Source: Nectonema munidae
Lineage: Eukaryota; Nematomorpha; Nectonematoida; Nectonematidae
Assembly (NCBI GenBank): GCA_030549495.1
Contig: JAUIRK010000099.1
Span: 248,001-312,000 of the forward strand
DNA length: 64,000 bases
Reading direction: 5' to 3'
Shown: in pieces, positions 33,790 to 47,666 of the stretch
Position numbering within the stretch: the stretch's first letter is position 1
Layout of the letters: each line of letters opens with the position of its first letter
Program-made: the position numbers and the translations under genes
Notes under the pieces: model-generated
Databases searched by the model: none
What the model was told of the DNA's origin: nothing
Seen by the model: only the letters and a program-made list of their open reading frames with translations

Positions 33790-35600
33790 TCATATGTTGG
33801 TACATTAACCTTTAATTAATTTTGGTTCCTCTTATGATATCTTATCTGATATTTCCGATCATTTTCCAAGTTGTACTTTTATAGAAGATTTTTTAATAAA
33901 TCCTTCTAAATTTTGTTATTTTTGGAAAAAATCTTTAGTCCAAAAAATCTTTCTGTTTTTGTTTCGAAAATTTCTCAAATAAATTTTTCAAGAGTAATGC
34001 TTATGATATTTTTGTAGGTCTGATTAAATAATATTTTATTGGTAGTTTTCCTCCCATTAAATTCAAAACTAAACTTAATAGCGAGACATGGTTTTCACTT
34101 TTTTTGAATTCTCAATCCGAATCCACTAAATTCCATCAGATATAAATTGAAGTAAAAAATGCTAAATCGAAATATTATTATAATTAACTCTCTAACTGCA
34201 AAATCAATATAATTCAGAAAAAATTGAACAAAATATTGCTGCCTTCCAAAATTGAATCCAACAATTCTTCCTTTGTTTGTGATGATTTTGCTTCTTATTT
34301 CTGGCATTTAGCTGAAGGCCATTTCGATACTTCCTCTTTGGATTATATCACTGAATCGAATCATTCTTCTTTTTATTTATCTAAAGTTACGTATAATCAT
34401 TCTATAATAATTTCCATATCTTTCTTGTCAAATAAAAAATCTTGTGGTGACGATGAGTTATTTCTAGACTTAATTATTGACATAATTTCATACATTAGTG
34501 CTTCTTTGAGCTATTTCTATTTTATCAAAGTTTGCTAAAATTTTTGAAAAGATTGTTTCCACAAAAATGTTTTCTTTTCTAGATAAACATGATATCATTA
34601 ATCATAAACAATTTGGGTTTATTAAAAGGAAATCAACAGAAAACGCTGTTTTGTCATTACTTGAATCCATCTCAAAGCACTTTTACGGAAAAAATTTTAG
34701 CTTGGTTCTATTTCTAGATTTTACTTAAGCTTTTGGTATTGCTAGCCATAGATTGCTTATTCACAAGTTATACAGAATTGGCTTTAGTGGACCAATATTA
34801 ACATGGTTATGTATTTTTTTACATAGAAGAATTTCTTATGTTTCTTTTCGTGATGAATCATCCAAACGTTTTTATATTCAGAAAGGAGTGCCCCAAGGAT
34901 CAATCTTGGGTCCACTCTTGTTTTTGATTTTCATAAACGACCTTTTCTCTTGCATACATAATCGTGCATCACTCACATTATATGCAGCTCTGTCTCTCAA
35001 TTTTAGTGATTTTTCATTCATCGTTTCCACGACAAATACTTGTATACATGATATATTTCACTTCCAGCAAATGTTCTTACATGATTTTTTCTAAGCAAAA
35101 GATTGAAATTGATTTTGACATAGTCTTAAACGGATGTATTTTACGTAGAGTTGATCATTTTTGCTACCTTGGTTTAAAACTTACTGAGAACTTATCTTGG
35201 TCGTTACACATAACTAGTATACACATAAGGGTTTCTAGATTTTTTGGAGTTTTTAGAAAAATTAGAAAATTCCTGAACTTTCAGTGTAAAAAACTATTAT
35301 ATAATGTGTATACACACTTTTTGTTCTGCAATCTTATTTGGGGATCTTCAAATTTCACATTTTTAAATAAGTTAGAATCTCTTCAAAAGAAAATTGTGTT
35401 CATCAATACGCCTCAATATGTCATTCTCTTCATCACTTAGATTCCATTGTTTCTTTACACATTTGCAAATGTCACCTGGATTAATTGTGTATTTATTCAA
35501 AAAAAAGTATTAATTTGAGAATTTTTTAATAAAGCGTCACGGGAACATAATAAATTTTCACAAGGGACTATACAACAGGTGTGCTACTCAAACTAGTTGT
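33790..35600 (+). pseudogene. LINE with endonuclease tail and reverse transcriptase
   Basis: Order on the plus strand: SDISDHFPSCTFI (end of an APE endonuclease, about 33860), an inter-domain segment with SFLSNKKSCGDDELF (34425), then RT: HDIINHKQFGFIKRKSTENA (34590-34650), LVLFLDFT (34705), RIGFSGPILTWL, KGVPQGSILGPLLFLIFIND (34884-34943) and VDHFCYLGLKLTENLSWSLH (35150-35208). The YxDD catalytic stretch is not recognisable in this copy. Layout fits a CR1/jockey-superfamily LINE. It is decayed, with several breaks. Confidence 0.8.
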
Positions 35601-35638
35601 TTTAATTTTTTTAAGAAACACAAAGATTTTTTTGTTAA

Positions 35639-35760
35639 TTTAGTTTTCACTCGACGAGATCATTTTAATTTTTTGTTAATTCTTTTAAGATTAACTGCTG
35701 AAAACATCAAATATTTGTTTAGTGCCGATTCCAACGCTAAATAGTATAATCAGAAAAATA
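35639..35760 (+). repeat. Short dispersed repeat, copy 1
   Basis: TTAGTTTTC, then AGATCATTTT, TTTTGTTAATTCTT, ACTGCTGAAAACAT, TTTAGTGCCGATTCC; the same order of blocks recurs at 43068-43205. Both copies follow a LINE RT C-terminus, so this is probably the 3' UTR of one LINE family. Confidence 0.55.
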
Positions 35761-35990
35761 CTACTTTCAGAGAAATGGATGATAGATTTATGAAAAGCTA
35801 TAAATCTCAAATTATTTATATCCACGATCATGTGAAGAATTTGTTCTATCCCAAAGCGTTACATGTGATTAGAGATGAAATTGGAGAATCTGGAATGATT
35901 TCAATCCGAGTGTAAAAATAATGTCAGACATGAAGAATTATAGGTTTTTTCGCTTTGACTCTATCATATAAGGGCCATTTTGTTTTCTTG

Positions 35991-37355
35991 TTAACTCTTA
36001 TCAGGATAAATGACTACAAAATGTAGTCATCCAATTTTAATAAATTGATAACTTTTTTAAAAATCAAAAAAAAACTTCATAATTACAATTTCTTTACATA
36101 ATAAGCTAAAAGATAAGCAAAATACAAATTTTGATACCGATGATAAAAATTTATATTTTAAGTTTTTTTATCTCTATTGAAACTGACTACATTTTGTAGT
36201 CAAACACTTTCTTTGAGATTTGCTATGTTGCTTTTGTAATACATACAACCGCTGTTATTTGAAGCTTGATATAATGAAAGAGAATAAATATACATTTTAT
36301 TTCCGCCTGTTACACGATTATATGGGTCATCTATCATGCTTTATATCTAAAAATATAGTTTTATATCTTTATGTCAAAAAACAAGTAAGTAAGATGACTC
36401 TACAGAATTTACGAATATTCCAAGTGAGGACGAAAATATCGAAGAAAATTCAAAGATCACTAATGTAGTTTTCGAAAAGGAATCAGAAAATTTCACTATT
36501 TTTTCTGAAAAAGAGAGTACCTAAGATTCATCTTCTGAAGAGGAAAACAATGTATATGGAGTAAAGTGGAAAAGTAAATTGGGAGAATATTTCGTGCGAT
36601 TGAGACAAAACATTGTTACAGAAAAAGGAAGAACGCTGTCAAAAAGTATAGATGAAAAAGAGCTGTTTGGTTTGAACTTCCCTGAAGAAATTACAAGACC
36701 TATTCCTAAAATGCACAAATCGAAAACTTCTTTTGATAAGGACTTTAAATCCGTCAAAGTTTGCTTCTAAATTGTTTTCAAAGTTCACATATGAAGAATT
36801 ACAATTTTTGTGATTTGAATGATTTTTACAAAGAAAAAGATAGTAAGCCTTTTTATAGATCTTGCATGGCCTTTTCCCGCATGAAACTTCTTCTTAGATG
36901 CTTGAGATTTGATAACGTTCTCACAAGAAAGCAAAGAAAAGAAAATGATAAACTTGCAGCAATTAGAGAAATATGGGAATTGTTTTTACTGGCTCAAAGG
37001 CGTCACTATATTGCAGATGAATTTTTAACAATAGATGAACAATTAGTTGGCTATCGAGGAAGAATACCTGGCAAAACATATATGCCTTCCAAGCCTAAAA
37101 AGTATGGATTGAAGATATTCTGGATTTGTGAAGCAAACTCAAGTTATGCTCTCAATGGAATCATTCAATTGAGAAAGGAAAACAACGTAAGAACAATTAA
37201 TTTAGCAGAAAAAAGTTGCCTGGAGTTAGTGAAACCTTTTGAAAAAACTGGCAGAAATATTACGCTTGATAATTTTTTTACAATTAAAAAATTAAAAGTA
37301 AAGAACATTCTTGTGATAAAAAAAACTATAACTTGCAAGTATTGTGACAAATGAT
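35991..37355 (+). mobile_element. piggyBac element with 5' terminus and transposase remnant
   Basis: The left end is TTAA (35991-35994), 13 bp CTCTTATCAGGAT, 3 bp AAA, then the 19-bp palindrome TGACTACAAAATGTAGTCA (36011-36029), the spacing known for the T. ni piggyBac 5' end. A second copy of the palindrome (TTT centre) lies at 36184-36202. The transposase starts near 36390 with an acidic segment; 36761-37351 is open for 197 codons with KPFYRSCMAFSRMKLLLRCL, RFDN (first Asp), FLTIDEQLVGYRGRIPGKTY (second Asp), MPSKPKKYGLKIFW and FEKTGRNITLDNFFT (third Asp region). The C-terminal finger and 3' end are not seen. Confidence 0.75.
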
Positions 37356-37444
37356 TTCAATAAATATTTTTTAAAAGCACTTGTATTTAATTGGCTGAAA
37401 AACAAAAACATATATTAACATAAAACAGTTAACTACAACTGATG

Positions 37445-37456
37445 CCCCCCCCCCCC
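37445..37456. repeat. C12 homopolymer
   Basis: Run of about 12 C in AT-rich DNA. Confidence 0.8.
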
Positions 37457-38169
37457 TGAAAAAAAATATGCCCCCTTTCAAACTATTCTACACTACACTC
37501 AGAAATCACAACAAGTTCTTCACAACTATGTAGTGCCATCAAAATATGCCTGACTACAATTGCTTGAATGTCAACTCATTTTTTACCATCACCATATGCT
37601 GCTATGATATGCGCTTATTATCCTGTGATATGACTGTAAGGCAGACAGTATCAACGGAAGTTTTAAGTATACAGTTCACGAAAAAATTAAGTTTGAAAAT
37701 ATGTAAGAAACTGAATTTCAAACAATATCAGTCCTCATTTTGATCAAAATATACAGTAATTCTATAAAGATCCTTCATATCACATTTTCAAAACAAAAAG
37801 TTGCATTGATGAAGATGTCCAGTTAGTTTTTTTAACTAGGTTATTTAAATTTAAAAATTAGGAAAAATCTTTGAAATTCATGGCTAAATCAGATATAAAA
37901 ATAAAGTAAATTATCAATTGTAAAATTTAGTTTATTTAATTTGATGAATATTATAAATGTTTTTTTAGGTACTTTTTTTCACTTAAGAAAATTTTTTATT
38001 AACTTTTTGTAACTAGTTCATTCAACTGATTTTTGAGTTAGTATAATTTTATGATAAGCACAAAATAGTCAAAAAACTCCTTTCATTGCATGTTATTTCG
38101 ACGCAAAGTTTAACATATTCACCATTTTGAAATTATTTTTTTATAAAAAATTCGGTTAAAAGCAATTCC

Positions 38170-39304
38170 TTTTCTTTTGTGTAAGGTGTTGAGATTTTTG
38201 AAAGGAAAGACCGTAAAGGAAGCATTAATGAGCATGGTCTATCTGAAAGAATGTGATGCATCTTCATCAACACCGCAATTCTAGACATTCTTGATGAGTG
38301 TAAAATTCAAAAACACAAAATTATGAGTCCATGCTATGATGGCGCTTACGTGATGTCAGGTAATCTTTTTCTACCAGTACTTATAGATGAAAAATGATAT
38401 CTTACAGGCAAGAAAAATGGAGGCCAAGAAAAAATCAGTGAAGCACTTGAAAGCTACATTCCTTATATTCATTGTATAAATAAACCATCAGCTTCACTTA
38501 GTTATCACTGCATCTTTCCGTCATATAAACCATATTGAATTTCTTTTATCATTAATGACCAGGCTTTACAAGTTCACGAAAAAGGTTAAAGTTCTGGAAA
38601 AAGTAAAAAATAGTTCTGACCTAAATGTTTCTTTCGAAGCAAGGGGGCTACTTCATGCTTTAAAAGACGATTCTTCAATATTTGTAATGCTTATGGTTGA
38701 AAAGTTTCTTAGTGTAATGAAGCCTGCTAATGTCTACCTCCAAGTAAACTACATTTTCGAGTTTGATAGAAGATTTGGTGAAAGTTTTGTTAGAATTTAA
38801 AGATGACGAAAACGAATTTGATTCATTAATCAAGAAAATGAGATTTTATGTTGACAAATCCAGTTCCACAGATATTTTTGATATTTTCGATGATAACGCA
38901 GAAAAAAGCAGAACATTTCGCATTCTCTATGATGAAACCTTACAATTGATTCTAGAGTAATTTGACAACAGGTTTGGTTTTCGACAAATGTTCATCCTTT
39001 TAATTGTTTTTTTAGGTTTAATGAAAAAAACTGCACAAAAATTAAAGCACTTTCATATTTATCCCCTGAAAGTGTAGGATTTTTGGAATATGAAAAACTG
39101 AAACCTTTTATATCCCATCTACAAAATATATCTCAGCAGATTTTTTCGGAACTTAAAGTTGGAAAAGAATATATTAAAAAAAAGATACAGAAAGAATCTA
39201 ACGTTATTGATGTTTTTGAAATACTCGAACCAGTTAAAGAAGCATTTTCTAACATATATAAAAAACTATATGAAGGTATTTTAAACCAATTTTGTATTAT
39301 GTAA
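38170..39304 (+). pseudogene. hAT transposase remnant with splice-able introns
   Basis: Encodes ILDILDECKIQKHKIMSPCY, then DGAYVMSG (hAT 'YDGAxxMSG'), KKNGGQEKISEALESYIPYI, HC, then in a shifted frame HLVITASFRHINHIEFLLSL (family 'HxLHLVI'), LYKFTKKVKVLEKVKN, and downstream LSYLSPESVGFLEYEKLKPF. Two short GT..AG stretches join the frame when removed: 38360-38407 (48 bp; S-G-K) and 38957-39015 (59 bp; LILE-FNEKN). A frame change near 38478 and further stops show the copy is broken. It belongs to the hAT branch of ZNF862/ZMYM-like transposases. No termini were found. Confidence 0.65.
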
Positions 39305-40345
39305 AATGACTCTTATTCTCCTTCAGGCCACTTTTTTGTTTTTTAAGTTAAAAACTTTTTGCAAAATTATATAAATTTTAGAAAAAAATTTATCATTTGT
39401 TGTTAGTCAAACTTTTTCTTTTCAAGTAATGAAGATCTCATTTTTTTGGTATTGTTAGTTTTTGTTCCCAAATAAATTCAGAAGCTGAAGAGGGAGGTAA
39501 GAATTGCAACCTTAACTAATAAGTATTTGAAATAGTTAAAACTTTTTAAAATTAATTAGATTTCAGCCGGGGGGGGGGGGCGGTGCGGGCGGCGGGGGGA
39601 CGGGGGGGAATCTAATATTTGATGTATGAATCCAACTTTTTTTTGGGCTTACCCTTATGCTCCTACTAAGTTTTTTTCATAAATTTCTTACCAAACGTTT
39701 TCTTTTTTATCTAAAGCTATGACAGTTTGTTAAATAACCTGTTGTTTATTGGGGCCTATCTTCAAAATAGAAATAATGGCCCAGAGAAAACAGCAAAATA
39801 ATTACTATTTTACCAGCCAAAACTGGCCAAAAGCGCTTAGCCCGTGCTCTTTATAACTAAATTAGAGGAATAGGAGACCAAAACCAGAATAAAAAAATTT
39901 TGGGTTCTTTGAACACAAAATAAATATACTTTAGTATGTCCAAAGCCTAATCAAGGCATAGTATTTCCGAAACTCGGCCTTTCGGCCATCGACAATAAAC
40001 TCGTTCAACAGTCCTATATACCTTTTTAGGGCTCTTACGTATAAATTTAGCGACTTGGCTTGTTGCTATCATGTAAACAAAGTTGGGTTTTTCAGAGAAA
40101 GTTTTCGTTTGTTTTCTTTGTTCTTTGTACGATTTGTTTAATTTTTTTTTGAAGTCCAAATGGCGATATTGATGGATACAAAAAAGTCTTCAGCAAAATT
40201 CTCCTCTTTGCGTTTCGTTCGCTACTCGTCTTTTTCATTTTCTTTATTTCTTTTTCTTTTGAACTTGTTTTGATAAATTTTTTTTTATTTTTTTTGTAGT
40301 ATCATTTTTTGTCGTCTATATGTATGTGTGTGTTTTGTAAGGTAG
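39305..40345. other. No gene seen; GC-rich G tract inside
   Basis: AT-rich intergenic DNA. A basic 70-codon minus-strand frame (40159-39950) matches no known family and is not called. The G tract at 39568 is listed separately. Confidence 0.4.
39568..39608 (+). repeat. G-rich tract, G-quadruplex capable
   Basis: Runs of 13, 3, 6 and 7 G separated by short spacers (CGGTGC, CGGC, AC) over 41 bp in AT-rich DNA. Confidence 0.75.
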
Positions 40346-40348
40346 TGT

Positions 40349-41680
<1,332 letters not shown>

Positions 41681-42464
41681 TGTAAAAATTCTTGGTTTTT
41701 GTAAAAAAAGTTGTCGTATAAAGATAAACTCTGGATAATTGGTTATAGTGAATTGTTAATATTTCTGAAATTTGAAAAAATTAATTTTTTTTACAAATAA
41801 AGTTAGCAATAATTAGCTTGTCAAAAAGATGTTTGAATTTCCTACTCAAAAAATATGTGTGTTTTGTAAAAGGTATAAAAAAAGATAAGTGTAACGTGCT
41901 CTACATATGATTTTCTTTATTAAAATAAAGTTTTTAATAAATTTGTTGAATCTTTTTTATTTGTTTTTGTACAATAAAAAAATAGAACTCTTCTTTTTTA
42001 AACTAAATACTCCATCTTTAGTTTTAAGGTTCGGAGGTTGGTATTTGTCTCTTCATTATTTAATCTCAGTTTAGTTTCTGAGTATTTTAGGTTATAAAAT
42101 GTGATATTTTATTTTAAGTTTCCCTTGAGTTTCTTTTCAATTTATTTTATATATTATATATGGGAATATAATAAAATGATATTCCCTTTAACGAATATAA
42201 CTTTTTGGTTATGATTTATTTTTTGTCTAAAAAATTATATATACGTTCTAGAATGTTATGAATAGTGTATTGAGTTCTGTTTACATAAAACTATCATAAA
42301 TTAGCTCAAAACTATATGTAGAGGTTGGTTTAATGGGTTAAATGTAAAATACTGTTTAAGTTACAAAAGATCTAATAAAATAAAAATGTCTATAAAGGTA
42401 TTCTCAATTATAAAAATTTAAATGGAAATAGGAAAAATAAAATTAATTTTTATTGAAGAAGATA
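41681..42464. other. No gene seen
   Basis: AT-rich intergenic DNA of ordinary composition with no recognised feature. Confidence 0.5.
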
Positions 42465-43060
42465 AGCTCTCCAAAGTTCAAAAGCAAAAGGATTTGTGAG
42501 TTATTTTTGATAAGAAAATGAAATTTCATGGAAAGAATAGATATAAGAAAGATAATTAAATTACCTCAATTAAAATGTTCTCTCAATTTGGAACTAACAC
42601 TGCTCCTCTCTTATTAAAAACCCTCGTTAGGCCAATTCTAGAATATGGAAAAATGATTTCTGGTCCATCATCAAATATTAGACATAAAAAATAGAGAATG
42701 TTTAAATGTATTGAAATAGAATTAAAAAGTTAAATCAGCCTTCTCAACTTTTTACTAGAAATGTTTTACCTCATGTGGCTTCAAGTATTTCACGGTGTAA
42801 TTCTCTCAAACTTGAATTGGACTCCAATTGCGAAAATTTCAGTAAATGTATATTCGAGACTGGAACACGCTGCCTGAATTTATTATAAGTGCGCCAACAT
42901 TGAATGCATTCAAAAAGAGATTAGATGAAAACTGGAGCCAGCTCAAATTTGTATATTTGCTGTATATTAATTCAAAATCTTTAATATGTATATTAAAACT
43001 ATTTATGACTATAGAAGCAAAATTCATAGGTAAAAATTACCTCCTTTTTACTTAATAAAT
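42465..43060 (+). pseudogene. LINE reverse-transcriptase C-terminal fragment
   Basis: Reads LGVIFDKKMKFHG-like ('EKDLGVxFDxxLKF'), PLLLKTLVRPILEYGKMISG (RT thumb), then SLKLELDSNCENFSK and RDWNTLPEFIISAPTLNAFK, KRLDENWSQLKFVY: the standard 'VxxWNxLPxxVVxAPSLNxFKxRLD' end of a non-LTR RT protein. Frames change at least twice. Followed by the repeat shared with 35639. Confidence 0.8.
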
Positions 43061-43067
43061 ATGCTAT

Positions 43068-43205
43068 GTTATTTAGTTTTCCTTCTACAAGATCATTTTT
43101 ATTTTTTGTTAATTCTTATAAAGGTAGATAATGCTGGAATTAACGGCTGAAAACATAACAAATTACTTTTGTGCCGATTCCCAAACCCTAGATTATATAA
43201 TCAAA
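43068..43205 (+). repeat. Short dispersed repeat, copy 2
   Basis: Same block order as 35639-35760 (AGATCATTTTTATTTTTTGT, GGCTGAAAACATAAC, TTTTGTGCCGATTCCC), again directly after a LINE RT end. Confidence 0.55.
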
Positions 43206-43598
43206 TTTTTTACTTTAAACTTTAACTGGGAGGGGGAGGGGGGCTCAAACTCTAAGTTTTCATGAATATTAGCATTCAAGATTAAAGTAACGTCATCTGC
43301 ATATCATAGAATTTTGGATTTTGTCTTTACACAATCATTAATGTAAATTAAAAAAAAGCGACACTAAAATAAACTCTTGAGGATTAGGGGGTTAGAGTGT
43401 AGCATTTTTTCGCTGCCCTACTTATTTTGAAAAGGGGATATCCAAAATACATTAACGCGTTTTACACTTTAGAAGGGTTTTACACACAAGGGTCAGTCAT
43501 GAATTTAGTCTATTATATTTTGCGTTTGTATCCACCAGCGGCCTATATGTCTCTGATACGGACCCTTGATATTTTTATTTAATTACACATCTGATGCT

Positions 43599-43622
43599 GA
43601 GAAGAAGAAGAATGAATTTATT
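43599..43622 (-). repeat. AATAAA-(TTC)n LINE-type 3' tail
   Basis: On the minus strand AATAAATTCATTCTTCTTCTTC, the tail layout also seen at 12588 and 60363. Confidence 0.45.
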
Positions 43623-43756
43623 TGCATGCATGCACCACATTAATCAGAGCAAATATAATGTTTTGTTGAGATAATAGCCAGAATTAATTCATTTTCACTT
43701 AGATATTACAAAAATAATACTTGTAGTGTAGCATCGTTCTCACAAACACTACTTAA

Positions 43757-45635
43757 TCCTTTCAGGCCTAATCGGACACTATTTTTATTTCAAATCAAAA
43801 TTTTGAATTTTTTTCTGATTTTTCTGCAAATATTGTTTTCAGAGTGAAAAAAATATGAACTGATACCATTAAATTTATACAACATGGTAAGTTTTCGGTA
43901 TTTTGATGAAAATTTTTAAATCAAGTTTTTTCAAATATATTCTTTATAGAATCATCAATTTTACCTGAAAATTCTTTTTTAATTATCTATTTTTTACTTT
44001 TTTGTTTGGGAATTCTGTATCCCATTATGCCTTTGTGGAACAATTATAAATGTCCTTATAATAAGATACATAAATAAACAGTTTAAAAAATATTCGCTGT
44101 CAAATGTGCTGATATATGTGTTTTCTATATTTTGTGTCTCTGTTTTGAATCTATTGAAAAGCAACACACATCACAGATGTTGTGATGCAGGAGAGAATCT
44201 ATCCTTTATAGTAGACCAATTTTGACAACTCTAAAAAAATGAGGCAGATAAAGCTGAGTTGTTCATATTTTTAAATTCATCACCAAGTTTTACTTTTTGT
44301 GAAAAGTAAAATATACCATAATGGAAGAGAATTGACAATAAGTAAAAAAGATATAACTGAAATTATCTACGCGGAAAACTCAGAAGATGAATTTTTAAAG
44401 TTGGACAATGATGATATTCAAGCTCTGATATCTGATGAAAAGATATAATTTTAGTAGAAACTTAAAGATATGCTGAACAGAAATGTCATGTTTTTTCAAC
44501 CAATGATCATGAAATATCTGCTTTTATTGGGATGCATCTTGTGTTTGCTTTTCATAGGCTTCCGCCCATAAGAAACGATTGGTCTAAGAACAAAAGTTTA
44601 AATGTAAGCTATGTTTCAAATATCATGACATGTAGTAAATTTACTGAAATCAAACGTTATTTTCATTTCAATACCAATGATAACATGGATCGTGTAGGGC
44701 TTATAAAGTGAGGCCGATTTTGAAACATTATAATGCTGCTTTTGGAAAGATATTTTATCCAGAAAAAATCAGTCATTTGATGAAAGAGTGATAAAATTTA
44801 AAGGCCAATGTAGGATGAAACAGTATCAGCAAAACCGATTAAGTGGGGTTTCAAATGTTGGGTCAGATCTGGTATTACAGGTTTCGTTTATCAAATCGAA
44901 CCCTACGTTGGTTAGGGAAAAAGACATCGAGCATTCTTTAGGCGAAAATGCTGGAATGTCGTTATAATATAATATAAGTATTACATAAGAATTTTTTGAT
45001 TTGTTTGAAACATCTCTCACAAATTCTTATTTGGTTTACAAAAAATTAAATAGTGAATTTATAAAATTGAAGCAGGTTATTGCTACGCGATTGATAAACA
45101 ACTTTACATCCAGAAAGTACCCTTCTTCTTCCACCTCAAAAGAAAAAGATTTCCTTCATCTTCCTAATTTCAGTGAGAGAAGACAAAGATGTCAATTTTG
45201 TTGTAAAAATAAAAATAAAGCAGAACATTCATTTTTGTGGAGCCTGTGAAAAGTTTTTCTGTGTACAAAAAGATAGAAACTGTTTTTTGAACTTTCATTT
45301 AGAATTATGATTTTATAAACTAATAAAGTATTTTTTATTTTTTCCTTATCAAGATTTTATTTGATACTAAGACAAAAAATTTTGTACTCTATTTAACAAG
45401 GTATCTTGATGAAACATATCTCCTGGACAAAAAAAGTTTAAAAGTAACAAACATTAAAACTTTTAATTCATTTTCTAATAAATGAAATTTTTTTTCCTTA
45501 TGTGCACAGTGCGACACTGGTGTCCCATATCAATTTCTCGGGTCAATGACATTTGATTTCAAAAATTTTTTAGAATATTTTTTAAAAAGGTTTCACATTA
45601 TTTTCATTGCGTAACTTTTTCTGTGCCTGAAAGTG
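43757..45635 (+). mobile_element. piggyBac element, both ends with TTAA
   Basis: TTAA at 43753-43756 and 45636-45639 flank inverted termini TCCTTTCAGGCC and (reverse) CACTTTCAGGCA. Inside: an acidic N-terminus (44340-44450), HEISAFIGMHLVFAFHRLPP, SNIMTCSKFTEIKRYFHFNT (44510-44680), a catalytic-type SFDERVIKFKGQCRMKQYQQ (family SIDESMIxFKGRxxxKQYxxxKPxKWG), and a C-terminal finger RRQRCQFCCKNKNKAEHSFL with CEK/FLC partners (45175-45265). Part of the centre (roughly 44965-45000) is lost and frames are broken. PGBD4-like branch; different from the copies at 31-37 kb. Confidence 0.85.
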
Positions 45636-45999
45636 TTAAAGCCGGTTTCGTGTGTAAGATATCAAATACAAAAAATTTTGACATTTTAAACATACTGAAC
45701 TGAACAATTATATAATTATGTATTTACTTGCTAATCAAAAACATTTATATTTATATATATCAAATATAGTAGTTTACATATGTTATGTATATAATAGAGT
45801 ATATATAGAGAGAGGAACAGAGATGTATTACTGTAAATATATCTGTATATAAAGCAGATTAACGTAAAGAGAAGATTAAAATCCCTCTGTGAAACTGTTT
45901 AGATGCGAATTCTGAAGATGATCTTCTATTGATACTTTTCTTTCATTTAATTGTGATGATAAATAAATATTTAATATCTGTGAACCTTCTTAATGCATA

Positions 46000-47640
46000 A
46001 AAAATAATTTACATGAAAAATCAAGGGTTTGAAAAATATTTAATATATTGTGTGATATAGCAAAAGTATTTCTTCGGGCACGAAAAACAGTTTTTTTATA
46101 GTACAGGGGGTATCGTATGATTTTATCGATAAGATTTTGATGCCATTTTTGAAAGAGTTTTTATTTAAATGCCTTAATTCTTTGATATTCATGCTTTTAA
46201 ATTCTTTCAGTAAATTAGGAATTTTATACTCTATTTCTTGCTTACATTTATTTGATTTAGACCTAGGAATGGAAAGATTTAATTTTGTTCTTGTATTATG
46301 ATTGTACAACTTACAATTAACAAATTTATTTGAAACAAACCATGCATAATGTCATAATAAAAATACAGAATTTTATATTTATACATGTCCTGTATTTTAA
46401 GACAATTTATCATATAAAATTTACTGTCAGTGTGTTCATTATATTTCAAATTTAATCATTAATGTACTTCTCAATAACTTCTTTCGAATAATCAATATTC
46501 TATCAAGATTCACATGTCTACAGTTCACCAAGGAATAATTTATTACTGGTAAAACTAATGATTTATATGCGATATAGTTTTGACTTTTACTGGAAGATAG
46601 TTGCAACTTTTAAATTTTGAAAGCAAATAGCTCAATTTATTACACACAGAATCAACTTAGGCGTTCCAAAGAAGTTTATTATCAATAATAGCACATAAAA
46701 AATTGATATTGGTAAACAATTTGAGATCACAGTTTTCAATCCTGACATTGGGAAGGAATAAGTTTGTATTTGAGAAGATAGCATCGCGTCTCACAATTCA
46801 AAGGATTCTTTACTTTAAATATTCGTCTGCAAAAGCTGGGTTTTACAAATATTCTTGATTAAATTATCGAGTATATCATTTATGTATATGATAAATAGTA
46901 GAGTTCCTAGCGAAGACCCTTGAATGAAGATTTACTTATGTATATTTTTCCTTGTTTTTTTAAATAATGACATTTTTTGAAAAACTTGCTATCCAGCTAT
47001 AGCTCTCTTCATTTTCTTTTTTAATTCTATAAAGTTCAATTTCCTCTATATCACTCAATTCATTGTTCAACCTTCTTTATATATTTTTTGGAATCTTTAT
47101 TAAGGGTGCCTGACAATTGAAGCCACGAGACTTCAATAATTCAGGACACTTTTCTTTTTGATTTTCAAATTCTTATAATATATTACCATTTTTCTTTATT
47201 TTTACTTACTAATATTAGATTTTGTGATTTCAACTTCAACTCTTATTAATTTCTTAGCCTCATTTCTTTTATTTATTGGCCCATTTGTGCGAATTCATTA
47301 TTTTTTATTATAATCTTGTAATTTGCTTTCATATTCAATGCTTCTAAGCAAGTTACTTTGTTGTCATGATTATTTTTATTTTCTTTAATATAATTTTCTA
47401 TTGTATCTTCTATGTTTTTAGTTTTGTGTTTAATGTCAATTTTATCTTCTATGTTTTTAAGTGAGTTGTGTTTAATATGATAGCTGGAATTTTGAGCTTT
47501 TCTAGAAGGAAAATTACGGTATTAGTTAAGTTTCCCATACTAACTCTATTCGAAATTAAGTATTTTAAACCCTTCAATTTGGCTGAGTCCATAATTTTGT
47601 TTATATCTTCCATAATATAGTCAGCACCAGATTAAGAATA
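46000..47640 (-). pseudogene. LINE reverse-transcriptase remnant (minus)
   Basis: On the minus strand: LGTLLFIIYINDILDNLIKN (the RT 'GPLLFxxYINDL' motif, about 46915-46860), then LWNA*VDSVCNKLSYLLSKF and CNYLPVKVKT (46660-46580), and a C-terminus with YNHNTRTKLNLSIPRSKSNK (46309-46250; family 'HxHNTRxKxxLxxPRxRT'). Upstream DNA to 47640 keeps short open pieces such as SAKLKGLKYLISNRVSMGNL. The catalytic YxDD segment is not seen. Heavily broken. Confidence 0.7.
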
Positions 47641-47666
47641 TTAAAATACAGTAAGATGGTCTAAAA

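Noticed and set aside
39947-40159. Basic 70-codon minus-strand frame
   Set aside because: Lys/Arg-rich but unlike any known family; AT-rich chance frame is as likely.
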